NCBI GenBank assembly: GCA_030522415.1
Contig: CM060130.1
Location: 22,466,465-22,530,464 of the forward strand
DNA from: Channallabes apus
Taxonomy: Eukaryota > Chordata > Actinopteri > Siluriformes > Clariidae
DNA length: 64,000 bases
Direction of reading: 5' to 3'
Position numbers and translations under genes: made by a program. Positions 10,578-21,558 of this stretch are shown piece by piece; position 1 is the first letter of the stretch, and each line of letters starts with the position of its first letter. The notes under the pieces were generated by a model. The model had not been told where the DNA came from, did no database searches, and saw nothing but the letters and a program-made list of their open reading frames with translations.

Positions 10578-11274
10578 AGGGGCGGTTAAACTGCAGGGGA
10601 AAAAGGAAGGAGCTAATGTTGCTCACCTGCACCAACAACTTGACCCCTTTCGGTTCTTTTCGTCCCCATGGCAACGATGCCTTGGTTCCGGGGTTAAGCT
10701 CTCGCGCGCATGCGCAGCTGTGTCGCGAGGGAACCCTGATGACCTATCAGGTCACGTGAGCCGGTATAAAGCCGGAACCGGCATGACAGTCAACACGGAG
10801 AGATGAAGCAAGCAGCGCTGTGTTTGGAGAGAGAGAGAGAGCTAGTTAGCTATTTACCTTGGATTATTCTTTTCCTGGACGGCAACTATACCCCTCTCCT
10901 TCCGTTTCTCGAGCTCCCGGACTTACCATCTTTCCCCGGTGAGATCGAGCCATCTCCCCATTTCACCATCCCATACATTCACAATAACACGGACTTGGAC
11001 ATTCATACATACGCACACACACACTCGCACACACTACTGACATTGTACATATTTGTTTATATTTTGTATATATTGTTTTTTCGTTGCACTTCATTTGTTT
11101 GTTTGTCTTTTGTAAATATTACACTTTGGTTTGGTTTGGGAATCTGTTGTTGTGTCCGTCTTTCCTTGCTCCGCGAAGGTTGCGCAATACCGGAAGTAAG
11201 TGAGATTTACCCGTTTATAGATATTAGACCCCGATTTAGTGTAATTAGCTCAAATAATAATTCTGAGCGTTACA
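10560..11274 (+). repeat. 3' LTR
   Basis: It is near-identical to 8269-8979 apart from scattered substitutions and small indels. The TATA element GGTATAAAGCCGG recurs near 10763. The ORF that starts at 10803 stays open for 160 codons, to just past the LTR end. Confidence 0.9.
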
Positions 11275-11278
11275 ACTT

Positions 11279-12752
11279 AAAATGATAAACTTTATCATTA
11301 ATTCATAATGTGTGTGTATATGTATGTCAGTTGTTTTGGCGTATTCATTGAGCTAATTACTTTTATCATGCTGCACCATAATCCTAGGTGTTTTTTTCAC
11401 TCATAGGGAGCATTAAGTGATTTTACATGCGTACATCAGACACTGTTTTGCCAAATAGAGCAACTTGTCTAACGAATGTCCTTTTTTTATTAGGTTGTTC
11501 AGAAAGATGAAACTCAGGCAGAACTTCACAGGAAATCGGGATTGTGACTTATTGAGTTTCCATCAGTCGCACATGAATGTTCCATGTTGTTTTACCTCTG
11601 CTGATTTTGTTTCAGGAACATTTTCTAATTTTCTTTTCAGTCCATTTAATAAATGTATGTTGCAAAGTTGAGTGTTACTATTTGTAATTTTATGGAGTAA
11701 TTTATTTTAGTCGCAGAGTATTTAGTTTGGTTCTTCTTCAGCAGTGTGGTGGAAATTCTGAAAATATTATTAAGACAAGTAATCCATACACTGGGTAAGA
11801 ACAAAGTAACAAAGGTTTTATTTTAAACTTCTGCAGAAGGACCAGTCTCATACAGCAAACAGTTGCAGCATAGAGAAAGGTGATCTCTTTCTCCAGCTGA
11901 CCTATTTTATACACAAACATCTCTGTTAACATAATCAACGCCCCGTACATGAAGTTCCTACAGTACATTCAAACTCATGACTCTTTATCTGACCCAGACC
12001 AGATGTCCATACCTTATCATTTATTCAGGGACAACTACAATCAGGTTGTTTCTATTCTGTTCTCGGCCTTGTGTCTCTAAGCCTCGACAAACAAGTTCAA
12101 ACTTCTAACGTCTACGTGACACACTTACTACAAGGATCAAATAGAATTAATACATATAATTAAAACATGATTTTTCCATTACAAACAAAATGTACCCATT
12201 GCAAAATTTAATTTGTGGATAAATGCAGACATATCTTTTTTTTCCTCTCAATTTCAAATTCAGTTAGCAGTGTTGAATGACTGTTGGTGTTTATACATTT
12301 AGAAAAAAAAAATCTTAATGTTAACATTTTGGATGAAAATATGTTCATTCCACAATAAATGTTTATATAAAGAAATGTGTTTTGAGTGTAAATCAATATG
12401 TAATTAAGTTTTTTAAGCTTTTATATTTAAATTATGAATGCCTTAAACCTTTATTTGATGCAACTTAAAAAAAGGTAATTTGCTCAACCATTCAAAAGTG
12501 GTTTATATCAAGTTTATAATTTCAGGTTAGATTTAGTAGAATATTTACATTAAGTAATATAGCCAACTCATTTATTTAGATTAAGAACAACTTTAAAAAT
12601 TTGGTTTGTTTCACCTTCAGAAATTAGTTTACATGAACTTAAAAATTTTAAGTTAGAGTAAAAGGTTTATTTACATTACGTCAATGCTAAAATATTAGGT
12701 GTGACAGATTATTTCAATTGTTTTAATATAGCCTTTAATCTTCAATAGATTG
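11279..12752. other. AT-rich interval without recognised gene
   Basis: I see no coding exon or known element. It is AT-rich with several 60-75 codon chance ORFs. Part of it (about 12430-12700) is low-complexity A/T sequence resembling common fish repeats, without clear termini. Confidence 0.4.
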
Positions 12753-14248
12753 TCAATATTTTATTCAGAATAGAACATAGATGACAGATCAAAACTTTAA
12801 TCCGAGAAAATGTATCATTTTAAAGGAAAGATATGTTGATTCCAAATTTCACGGTGTCAACAAATCCCAAAAAAGTTGGGACAAGTAGCAATAAGAGGCT
12901 GGAAAAAGTACATTTGAGCATAACGAAGAGCTGGAAGACCAATTAACAGTAATTAGGTTAATTGGCAACATGATTGGGTATAAAAAGAGCTTCTCAGAGT
13001 GGCAGTGTCTCTCAGAAGCCAAGATGGGTAGAGGATCACCAATTCCCACAATGTTGCGCAGAAAGATAGTGGAGCAATATCAGAAAGGTGTTACCCAGCG
13101 AAAAATTGCAAAGACTTTGCAGTTATCATCAACTGTGCATAATATCATCCGAAGATTCAGAGAATCTGGAACAATCTCTGTGCGTAAGGGTCAAGGGCGT
13201 AAAACCGTACTGGATGCCCGTGATCTCCGGGCCCTTAAACGACACTGCACCACAAACAGGAATGCTACTGTAAAGGAAATCACAGAATGGGCTCAGGAAT
13301 ACTTCCAGAAACCATTGTCAGTGAACACAATCCACCGTCCCATCCGCCGTTGCCAGCTGAAACTCTACAGTGCAAAGAAGAAGCAATTTCAAAGCAAGAT
13401 CCACAAGCACAGGCGTTTTCATTGGGCCAGGGATCATTTAAAATGGAGTGTGGCAAAATGGAAGACTGTTCTGTGGTCAGACGAGTCACGATTCGAAGTT
13501 CTTGTTGGAAATGTGGGACGCCATGTCATCCCGACCAAAGAGGACAAGGACAACCCAAGTTGTTATCAACGCTCAGTTCAGAAGCCTGCATCTCTGATGG
13601 TATGGGGTTGCATGAGTGCGTGTGGCATGGGAAGCTTGCATGTCTGGAAAGGCACCATCAATGCAGAAAAATATATTCAGGTTCTAGAACAACATCTAGT
13701 CATCTCTTTCAGGGAAGACCCCGCATTTTTCAACAAGATAATGCCAGACCACATTCTGCATCAATCACAGCATCATGGCTGCGTAGGAGAAGGATCCGGG
13801 TACTGAAATGGCCAGTCTGCAGTCCAGATCTTTCCCCTATAGAAAACATTTGGCGCATCATAAAGAGGAAGGTGCGACAAAGAAGGCCCAAGACGATTGA
13901 ACAGTTAGAGGCCTGTATTAGACAAGAATGGGAGAGCATTCCTATTTCTAAACTTGAGAAACTGGTCTCCTCGGTCCCCAGACGTCTGTTGAGTGTTGTA
14001 AGAAGAAGGGGAGATGCCACACAGTGGTGAAAATGGCCTTGTCCCAACTTTTTTGGGATTTGTTGACAACATGACATTTTGATTCACCATATTTTTCCCT
14101 TAAAATGATACATTTTCTCAGTTTAAACTTTTGTTCCGTGATTTATGTTCTATTCTGAATAAAATATTGACATTTGCCATCTCCACATCATTGCATTCAG
14201 TTTTTATTCACAATTTGTTTAGTGTCCCAACTTTTTTGGAATCCGGTT

Positions 14249-14250
<2 letters not shown>
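12753..14250 (+). mobile_element. Tc1-like transposon, copy 1 (left end truncated)
   Basis: Long inverted repeats flank a transposase relic. AATATTTTATTCAGAATAGA (about 12753) pairs with sequence near 14145-14170. CAACAAATCCCAAAAAAGTT (about 12859) pairs with sequence at 14045-14066. The right end GTCCCAACTTTTTTGG...GGTTTG abuts TA. The matching outermost left terminus is missing, so this copy cannot be excised normally. Confidence 0.85.
13024..14030 (+). pseudogene. Tc1/mariner-family transposase, frameshifted
   Basis: The start is MGRGSPIPTMLRRKI at 13024. The N-terminal half is a paired-like helix-turn-helix DNA-binding region (GVTQRKIAKTLQLSSTVHNI). The catalytic domain shows LWSDESRF (first Asp), then FQQDNARPHSA (second Asp) and SPDLSPIENIW (Glu), the DD34E triad. 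The first part is in the 12970-13806 frame and the rest in the 13287-14030 frame, so one frameshift lies near 13710-13740. The C-terminus is complete at 14030. It is inactive as it stands. Confidence 0.85.

Positions 14251-14331
<81 letters not shown>
14251..14331. repeat. (TA)n(TG)n microsatellite
   Basis: About 55 bp of TA repeats are followed directly by about 26 bp of TG repeats, starting at the TA target dinucleotide of Tc1 copy 1. Confidence 0.95.
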
Positions 14332-14335
<4 letters not shown>

Positions 14336-15400
14336 GGCCGTGCAGAGACGTTTAAAGGGGCGGGTGCTCAAAGTTAAAAAAGATAGAACATGTTGAAAAA
14401 CAACAATTCACATTCATAACGAATATGGAATTGCATCATACTGTATGACTGTCATCAGGTCGGGACAATGCAAAGCAAACGTAGCCTATGTTTTACCTGA
14501 TGGCGTACAATGTTGCTGTTGATTATTATATTATTAGTAATAATTTTTAAGAATCTATACACATAAAACACACAAACATGCACATGCAGTGCTTATTAAA
14601 TGTTTAAACTGTACAGATACAATAATTTTACTGCTGGAAAATCAGAATTTTATCTAATTTGAAATATAATCCTAATATTATCTGTTACTTAATATATTTT
14701 CTTTAAAAATAGTGTTTTTTTATATCATAAATATAATAATCCATAATTATGTGGATATCCATATTAGATGGCTTTTAGTGAAATAAAACTGTAACTTACT
14801 TTAAAACTAAACACGTTCCCTAAAACGGTGGACACAGAGCTACAGACCCCCCTGTAACCCCCTTACCCAATTAGCTAGCAGTTAATGACCACCACTACTA
14901 CAGTTCATAAAAGGACAGGTAATGTTTGTCGCGCTGTTGCACAAACAGCACGCTCATTTATTTCAATTCATTTGTTGTTATAGACTATAGTGTGCGCTGT
15001 ACACCCTATTTACTGTTTTGCTACAGTCTGCACCTTCCAGTTAATTTGCCTGCTTCTCCTCCAGCTCCGCACCGTCCAGCCTGAAGAAAATGCCCGTGCA
15101 CTTTGCGTGCTCGTACCCAGCTCGTAACGAGCGCGCTCTGCCCTCAAGGGCGAGCATTGGTTAATGGCAGGCATGTGACTGATGCAAGCCAGATCCTTTT
15201 ATTTAGCAAAATTGAGATTAATAGTTACATTTTATTGTTGAGGGGCAAAGACAGGGATCTATACGCACATACACAGAAAAAAGGGCACTTGAGGCATCCT
15301 GGAGGAAAGCCGCCCTCCCCCCTCTGCACGTGCCTATACAGTATGTGTGTGTCTTTACAGTATATACAACGTGAAAGCGCGCTCAGTTACAGCTCAGTCC
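14332..15400. other. Non-coding sequence, possible DNA-transposon end
   Basis: It begins GCAGGGCCGTGCAGAGACGT and GGGGCGGGTGCTCAAAG, a composition like the ends of fish hAT-type elements. A loosely similar inverted end (GGGGGGCTTTAGCCC) lies near 16770. No transposase is found between them. Confidence 0.3.
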
Positions 15401-16121
15401 CTCTTCTCACCTTTGATAGGTGAGAAGTTATCAAACCGGTTTCGGATGGGGGAATTGGCCCAATTGAGGATTTTAAAACTATTTAACAAGACCGAGACGT
15501 CTCTGCCTAAAATGTATTTCTCCAGCAAAACATAGAATAAATAGAAATAAAATGTTTAATATTAATAATATTGATCTTAGCTGGATGGTCTAATTCTCCA
15601 AACCGTTTAAGATAGACTTAACACACTATAACTAGAATATTTACAAAACTGAGTTGTCTTATGAATAATAAAAAACAACTCATAACTCAAAAAGATCATA
15701 TGTTTTTATATACTCTTTTAGATCATAAATAGACATGAATTAACTATATATATATAGTGTTATATATAGTTAATTCATGTCCATTTATGATCTAAAAAAA
15801 TATATATATACTGTATATATACTGTATGTATACTGTGTGTATACACAAACAGCAAAAAACATGATGAAAAGCAATAAAGTGCTTAGGGCTTTTCATGTTT
15901 TTTGCTATTTGTGTCCAGCATTGAATAATTATTTCATCCATTATTTGACCACGGCTGGGAATAAGAGCTGGAATGTGATTGTGAATTTAGAGAGAGAGAG
16001 GTGTTTTGCTGGCGAAAAACATTTTAGGCAGAGACGTCTACTCTGCCTTGTTAATTGTTTTTAAAACCCCCAATTCTACGAATTCCCCCATCAGCGAAAT
16101 CATGAATGAAAGGTGAGAAGA
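15401..16121. repeat. Large imperfect palindrome (foldback repeat)
   Basis: The arm 15401-15533 is the reverse complement of about 16006-16121, e.g. CCTCTTCTCACCTTT against AAAGGTGAGAAGAGG and GAGACGTCTCTGCCTAAAAT against its complement. An inner hairpin is centred near 15757 (TAGATCATAAAT ... ATTTATGATCTA). No ORF of note lies inside. It looks like a foldback or MITE-type DNA element. Confidence 0.65.
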
Positions 16122-16282
16122 GGCATTATAATACAGTGGGGGTTCTGTGGGTCTCCAAACTCAGAAGGCTACGTGTCAGCCGATAACTGCTCCTTTGATC
16201 TGCTGGTTACAGCGGCGCGCCGACTGCTGATGAGTAGCCTGTACAAGCCAAGCTCTTCCCCAAAAAATAATGTGAATGTCTG

Positions 16283-16639
16283 TGTGACGGTTAACCCCTA
16301 GAGGGCGCCTAACGCCCGTTTTTGGTTGTTGGTTTTGTTTTGCAGTTTGTTTGTGTTATAGTTTAATGAAGACTTCATTTCCCAGTTTGCACCTCGGTCA
16401 GGTGACGTAGAAGCTCACCCGAACCGAGGGAAGTTAATGAGTTAATTATGTTTTATGTTTAGTATAAATAGCCTGGCTGAAGTTCAGTCAGGCGTCTAGC
16501 TTCCGTTGTATTTAAGTTTGTGTTTGGATGTTTATTTGACCTTTTGATGTTAATAAAAGGACTTTGCAAAACCGTCAGCTCGCCTCCGCAGTCATGCCGC
16601 GCACACACTCCAGACGCAGACAGAGAAGGAAACGTGACA
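16283..16639 (+). mobile_element. Solo LTR, same family as the 46-50 kb element
   Basis: The 357 bp run from TGTGACGGTTAACCCC to GGAAACGTGACA and match, in opposite orientation, the LTRs at 46228-46574 and 49972-50313. TATAAATAG is at 16463, the predicted RNA start GTCTAGC at 16494, and AATAAA at 16552. Flanks GTCTG (16278-16282) and GACTG (16640-16644) fit a 5-bp duplication with one mismatch. Confidence 0.85.
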
Positions 16640-19600
16640 GACTGCAACAATCACTAACCATTAAAATGTTTTTTTTTTATTAAACACGAATATATAAATT
16701 ATATTTTCTTTACACATAATATTTTCATTATCTACAAGGGCATCGCTAGGCCATTTTTAGGGGGGCTTTAGCCCATCATCCCCTTTAAATTTATTTAAAG
16801 TATTTTTTATGTCTGCCAGTTTCCAACAAAAAGCAGCGGTATTGTCAAAGAATCAACAGATAAATATTTAATATTATTGGCACCCACACAGTTTATTCCA
16901 TTGTCCAGCCTCATAGCTGTGTTGTTTATATTGCTAATCAATGTAAGTTTAAAGTTATATGCTGTTTTCTGGTTACATTTGTCTGATTGTACCTGTACAT
17001 AGAAAAAAGTTTATAGGGTACACACACACACAGATATATATATGCTTAATTAAATTCTTAAATCATCGTGTTCACCCATGCACTGAAAAAAAGAACTTGT
17101 AAGATTTACTTGATAAAATCCTCTTAACAATTTGCACACATAGATTTGAAGTAAATTTTATTGCTCCAATATTAAGTAAAACTCACCAGTAATTGTCAGG
17201 TAAAATCTACTTAATTAAATTAACAATCAAAGAAATCAAGTAAAAGTTACATAATTATATTTAATGCACAAATTAGATTTATTTAAAATAATCAAGTAAA
17301 GGTAATTCATTCCCAGATAGCACACACACGTCGCAGAGATAATGCTCCCTAATGCATGTTACAATGACCAAATATGATAATAAATAAATAAACCACACTC
17401 AGCTAATAATAAAACACAGATTCGTTTATTTTTTATAAAAAAAAATACATTTAATAACAAGCAAACATTTGATTAATTTATACAAAAACAAGAAAACGAG
17501 AATACAGTAACTTACAAATGAGGTCTCAATTTGAAAACATGTACAAAACATAAAACACCACAAATAAGTATTAATCATAGAAACAAAATTAAACACCAAC
17601 AGAAACGTTTTGTACTTTATGATTTTTAAATATGACCGTTAGATCCGTTGGTCAGGAAACTCCTGAAGTCAGATGCAGACACACTTTCAGTCACAAACTG
17701 CTGTGAAACAATACTGAGATAGATATTCAATTAAAATTCATGACACTTAATTTAGCAAATGAACAATATTTATACTTTGTTCCTCTCGCTTCACAACTCA
17801 TGAGAATAGACCGAAACCAGAACTGAACCGGAGATTAAGGAAAAAGTGAGAAGCAAGAATCATGTGTGGAAAGATTAAGCATGCAAGGTTACAGGATGAC
17901 TCTACTTTTTATTGTCTGCAATGCGATTTAGACAAATTAGAGCTGCTGTCAATACTGTATGAACATATGTACAGGTTCTTTACAGTTGAAATTTAACTTG
18001 TAACTTATTAATAAAATTCGGATTCAGAAAAAAATGTTTATTGCTAGTGCTCTTTTGCCATTTAATGCTTTAACACACACGACTCAGTTTGTTCAGAAAT
18101 GGCATCTCACTGGCGAGGCTTTGTCTGAACACGCCGTTTTCACTCGGGGTGGGGGTAAGAAACACACATCTCGGTTTATTAATCCGCGCGCTCGGTTCGT
18201 TATTATTTTATTTATTTATTTATTTACCACAGGACCCCTGGGGGGCTCCGTAGGTTCAGGTTTTTACACGAAAACGGTGTTTTGTGAATCTCCACACTAT
18301 TAAAAACTGAAATATTGCTAATTGTACGTCCTGAGATTAAGATGAACATTAATTGGGAGTCATGAAAGTGAGAATCACATCCAAAACAGAAAGCTAAACG
18401 TACCTCAAACACGACAAACTCCAGCTCCAGCCACGCCATGTAATACCTCCGTGATGATTCCCAACCGACTGATCCACAGCGCGGGCACAGCGTCTCCAAA
18501 CACGCATGCACGGTTTAATTTGGACACATTTTCGGCTTCAGTAGACACACAATACTTCAGACTGAAACACGACTGCCCCCTACAGGTAATGAAGGGCATG
18601 TTCACAGCTTCCCGCACGCAGCCGCGCAAAGCCGCGGCAAGTCACGGGATCCCTTTTCTCGAAACGTGCGTTTTTAATGGCGACATCTGTAGGATTCTAA
18701 ACAGAAGACTTTGAAACACGACTTTAAATAGACAAACTAATTAAACTAAACAAGGTGCATGTGATCACAATTAACATCATGTGACTGACATGTGAGGTGC
18801 AATGCATACTGGGAACTGAAGTCTGGAACAAACATGAACATGAAAGTCCTACAGAACACACACAACAGGAACACACAGGGAAAAAATGACAGTTAACAAT
18901 TTACTGTGATTACTGATGTCATAATTATTGATATGATTGTAAACAATTTGTTTAAACCCCAGATAGCAGAACAACATTGAATCATCGTTGAATCAACATT
19001 AAAGCATCAACCAACTTGTCATTGAATCAATGTTGAAATTTCAATGTTAAATGTTGATTTTTCATCAGGTTTGCACCTTGAAATAATGTTATTTCAATGA
19101 TGAAAAATAGATCAAGATGGGCATAAAATCAATGTTTGTTCAACGTAAATTCAATCACTTATTTTACATTGAATCAACATTGAAGCAATTATAGTTTAGT
19201 CTTGCTTTATGAACAGCAGGATTCTATGACAGTAAATCATGTCCGTTTTGATTTATTTCTTTAAATCAGAGACCATGTAGGGCTGAAAAGCTTTTTTTTT
19301 TTTTTTTTTTTTTTTTACAAAAAGTCAGTAACTCAACATCCTTCAGTTTACATGTAAACATATTTATTTATTTATGCTCCATACCCATTTAAACAGGAAG
19401 TAACATCACAATTACAATAAAACAACTATATAATAAAACACACTACAACTTACATACAAATTATTATAAACTGGATGACAAAATGACTTTTTAGAAGAGA
19501 ACTATTAGAAGAGATTAATTCTGAATTCATAAAACAGAATCTAACTGCCAAGAGAAGAGACTGGAAAACCATAATATAAAATGGCAGCCTGCCTCAGCAA

Positions 19601-20054
19601 AATTCAGTCAAATGCAAATAGAAACAACCAAGTCAGAAACACAACAGATGACTGAAACATTATTCGTAAGTTGAAATGTATTTACTCAGCAAAACAGATA
19701 ATAAGACATGAGTCTGAACTTATGGTTTTCCACCACGAGCAATTCCCCCCAGCCGTTCTGGGGCATAACGAAGCCATTTCTGAACTGTTGAAGCAAAGAA
19801 ACTCTGTGGCCTCCTTTTCTTCAGCTTTCAGCTGTTGTTGTTGTAGTGCATCTAAAGAATGAAAAACAAACAAAAGGTTAGAACTATACAATGCTCTAAA
19901 AACTTGGAGTGGTAGTTGTTTATGAATGACAGAAGGTGGGTCCTAAATTTTTGGAAATGTGACTTTTACAAATGTACAGATATGCAACATATGTTTTGAA
20001 ATGTCCTACAATCTTCCATAGATACAATGCACACATTTGATTTTTTTTAATATA
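16640..20054. other. Non-coding, repeat-bearing interval
   Basis: It contains A/T-rich repeats with AAGTAAA-type motifs (17095-17310) and a degenerate tandem block of TTGAATCAACATTGAA-like units (18970-19190). There is a T-run at 19292-19316 and a moderately CpG-rich patch at 18400-18720. In that patch a minus-strand donor-like GAG|GTACGT lies near 18403. No protein domain is recognisable. Confidence 0.4.
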
Positions 20055-21429
20055 CAGGTCCTTCTCAAAAAATTAGCATATTGTGATAAAGTTCATTATA
20101 TTCTGTAATGTACTGATAAACATTAGACTTTCATATATTTTAGATTCATTACACACAAACTGAAGTAGTTCAAGCCTTTTATTGTTTTAATATTGATGAT
20201 TGTGGCATACAGCTCATGAAAACCCAAAATCCCTATCTCAAAAAAATTAGCATATTTCATCTGACCAATAAAAGAAATGTTTTTAATACAAAAAAAAGTC
20301 AACCTTCAAATAATTATGTTCAGTTATGCACTCAATACTTGGTCGGGAATCCTTTTGCAGATTCTTGTGTCTCTCAACTTTCTCTTCACAATATCCCACA
20401 TATTCTCTATGGGGTTCAGGTCAGGAGAGTTGGCAGGCCAATTGAGCACAGTAATACCATGGTCAGTAAACCATTTACCAGTGGTTTTGGCACTGTGAGC
20501 AGGTGCCAGGTCGTGCTGAAAAATGAAATCTTCATCTCCATAAAGCTTTTCAGCAGATGGAAGCATGAAGTGCTCCAAAATCTCCTGATAGCTAGCTGCA
20601 TTGACCCTGCCCTTGATAAAACACAGTGGACCAACACCAGCAGCTGACATGGCACCCCAGACCATCACTGACTGTGGGTACTTGACACTGGACTTCAGGC
20701 ATTTTGGCATTTCCCTCTCCCCAGTCTTCCTCCAGACTCTGGCACCTTGATTTCCGAATGACATGCAAAATTTGCGACCTGTAGCCCATTTCCTGCACAC
20801 GCCTGTACACGGTGGCTCTGGATGTTTCTACTCCAGACTCAGTCCACTGCTTCCGCAGGTCCCCCAAGGTCTGGAATCGGTCCTTCTCCACAATCTTCCT
20901 CAGGGCCCGGTCACCTCTTCTCGTTGTGCAGCGTTTTCTGCCACACTTTTTCCTTCCCACAGACTTCCCACTGAGGTGCCTTGATACAGCACTCTGGGAA
21001 CAGTCTATTCGTTCAGAAATGTCTTTCTGTGTCTTACCCTCTTGCTTGAGGGTGTCAATGATGGCCTTCTGGACAGCAGTCAGGTCGGCAGTCTTACCCA
21101 TGATTGCGGTTTTGAGTAATGAACCAGGCTGGGAGTTTTTAAAAGCCTCAGGAATCTTTTGCAGGTGTTTAGAGTTAATTAGTTGATTCAGATGATTAGG
21201 TTAATAGCTCGTTTAGAGAACCTTTTCATGATATGCTAATTTTCTGAGATAGGGATTTTGGGTTTTCATGAGCTGTATGCCACAATCATCAATATTAAAA
21301 CAATAAAAGGCTTGAACTACTTCAGTTGTGTGTAATGAATCTAAAATATATGAAAGTCTAATGTTTATCAGTACATTACAGAAAATAATTAACTTTATCA
21401 CAATATGCTAATTTTTTTAGAAGGACCTG
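20055..21429 (-). mobile_element. Tc1-like transposon, copy 2, internally deleted
   Basis: Inverted repeats of about 200 bp begin CAGGTCCTTCTCAAAAAATT on the left and the complement ends at 21429. TA precedes the left end (20053-20054). The right flank reads TG, probably a mutated TA. The termini are well preserved although the transposase is not. Confidence 0.9.
20324..21101 (-). pseudogene. Tc1-like transposase with central and C-terminal deletions
   Basis: The N-terminal part starts MGKTADLTAVQKAII at 21101. It carries the bipartite helix-turn-helix region (KTQKDISERIDCSQSAVSRH, GRKRCTTRRGDRAL). The frame then shifts into KFCMSFGNQGARVW, the catalytic domain, with FQHDLAPAHSA (second Asp) and SPDLNPIENMW (Glu). 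The segment that should hold the first catalytic Asp and its flanks is missing. The protein stops soon after KRKLRDTR. It is not functional. Confidence 0.85.
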
Positions 21430-21526
21430 TGTGTGTTATTTCAAAATCTGCAAATGTCCTACAATGTACATATTCAATGCTATGAAAACAAATATACTTA
21501 ATGGAACAATGTAGTCTGTTATGTGC

Positions 21527-21558
<32 letters not shown>

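Larger units (their letters stand above)
8269..11274 (+). mobile_element. Non-autonomous gypsy-type LTR retrotransposon, complete insertion
   Basis: LTRs of 711 and 715 bp (8269-8979, 10560-11274) both start TGTAGCGCGG and end GAGCGTTACA. The insertion is flanked by a perfect 4-bp duplication ACTT (8265-8268 and 11275-11278). A primer-binding-site-like TGGTGGCCCGTACGGGGA begins at 8983. A G-run at about 10539-10555 serves as polypurine tract directly before the 3' LTR. Inside are gag and an integrase remnant, while protease, RT, RNase H and the integrase core are deleted. The LTRs differ by roughly one base in twenty in the stretch I compared, so the insertion is not very recent. Confidence 0.9.

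Noticed and set aside
14131..14377. Small ORFs with YIYIYI / VCVCVC runs
   Set aside because: They are translations of TA and TG microsatellites. The same applies to ORFs at 42698-42770 upstream of the V exon and at 57547-57867.
14332..16790. One complete hAT transposon spanning this interval
   Set aside because: The two ends are only loosely similar, no 8-bp target duplication or transposase was found, and the solo LTR and palindrome account for much of the interior.
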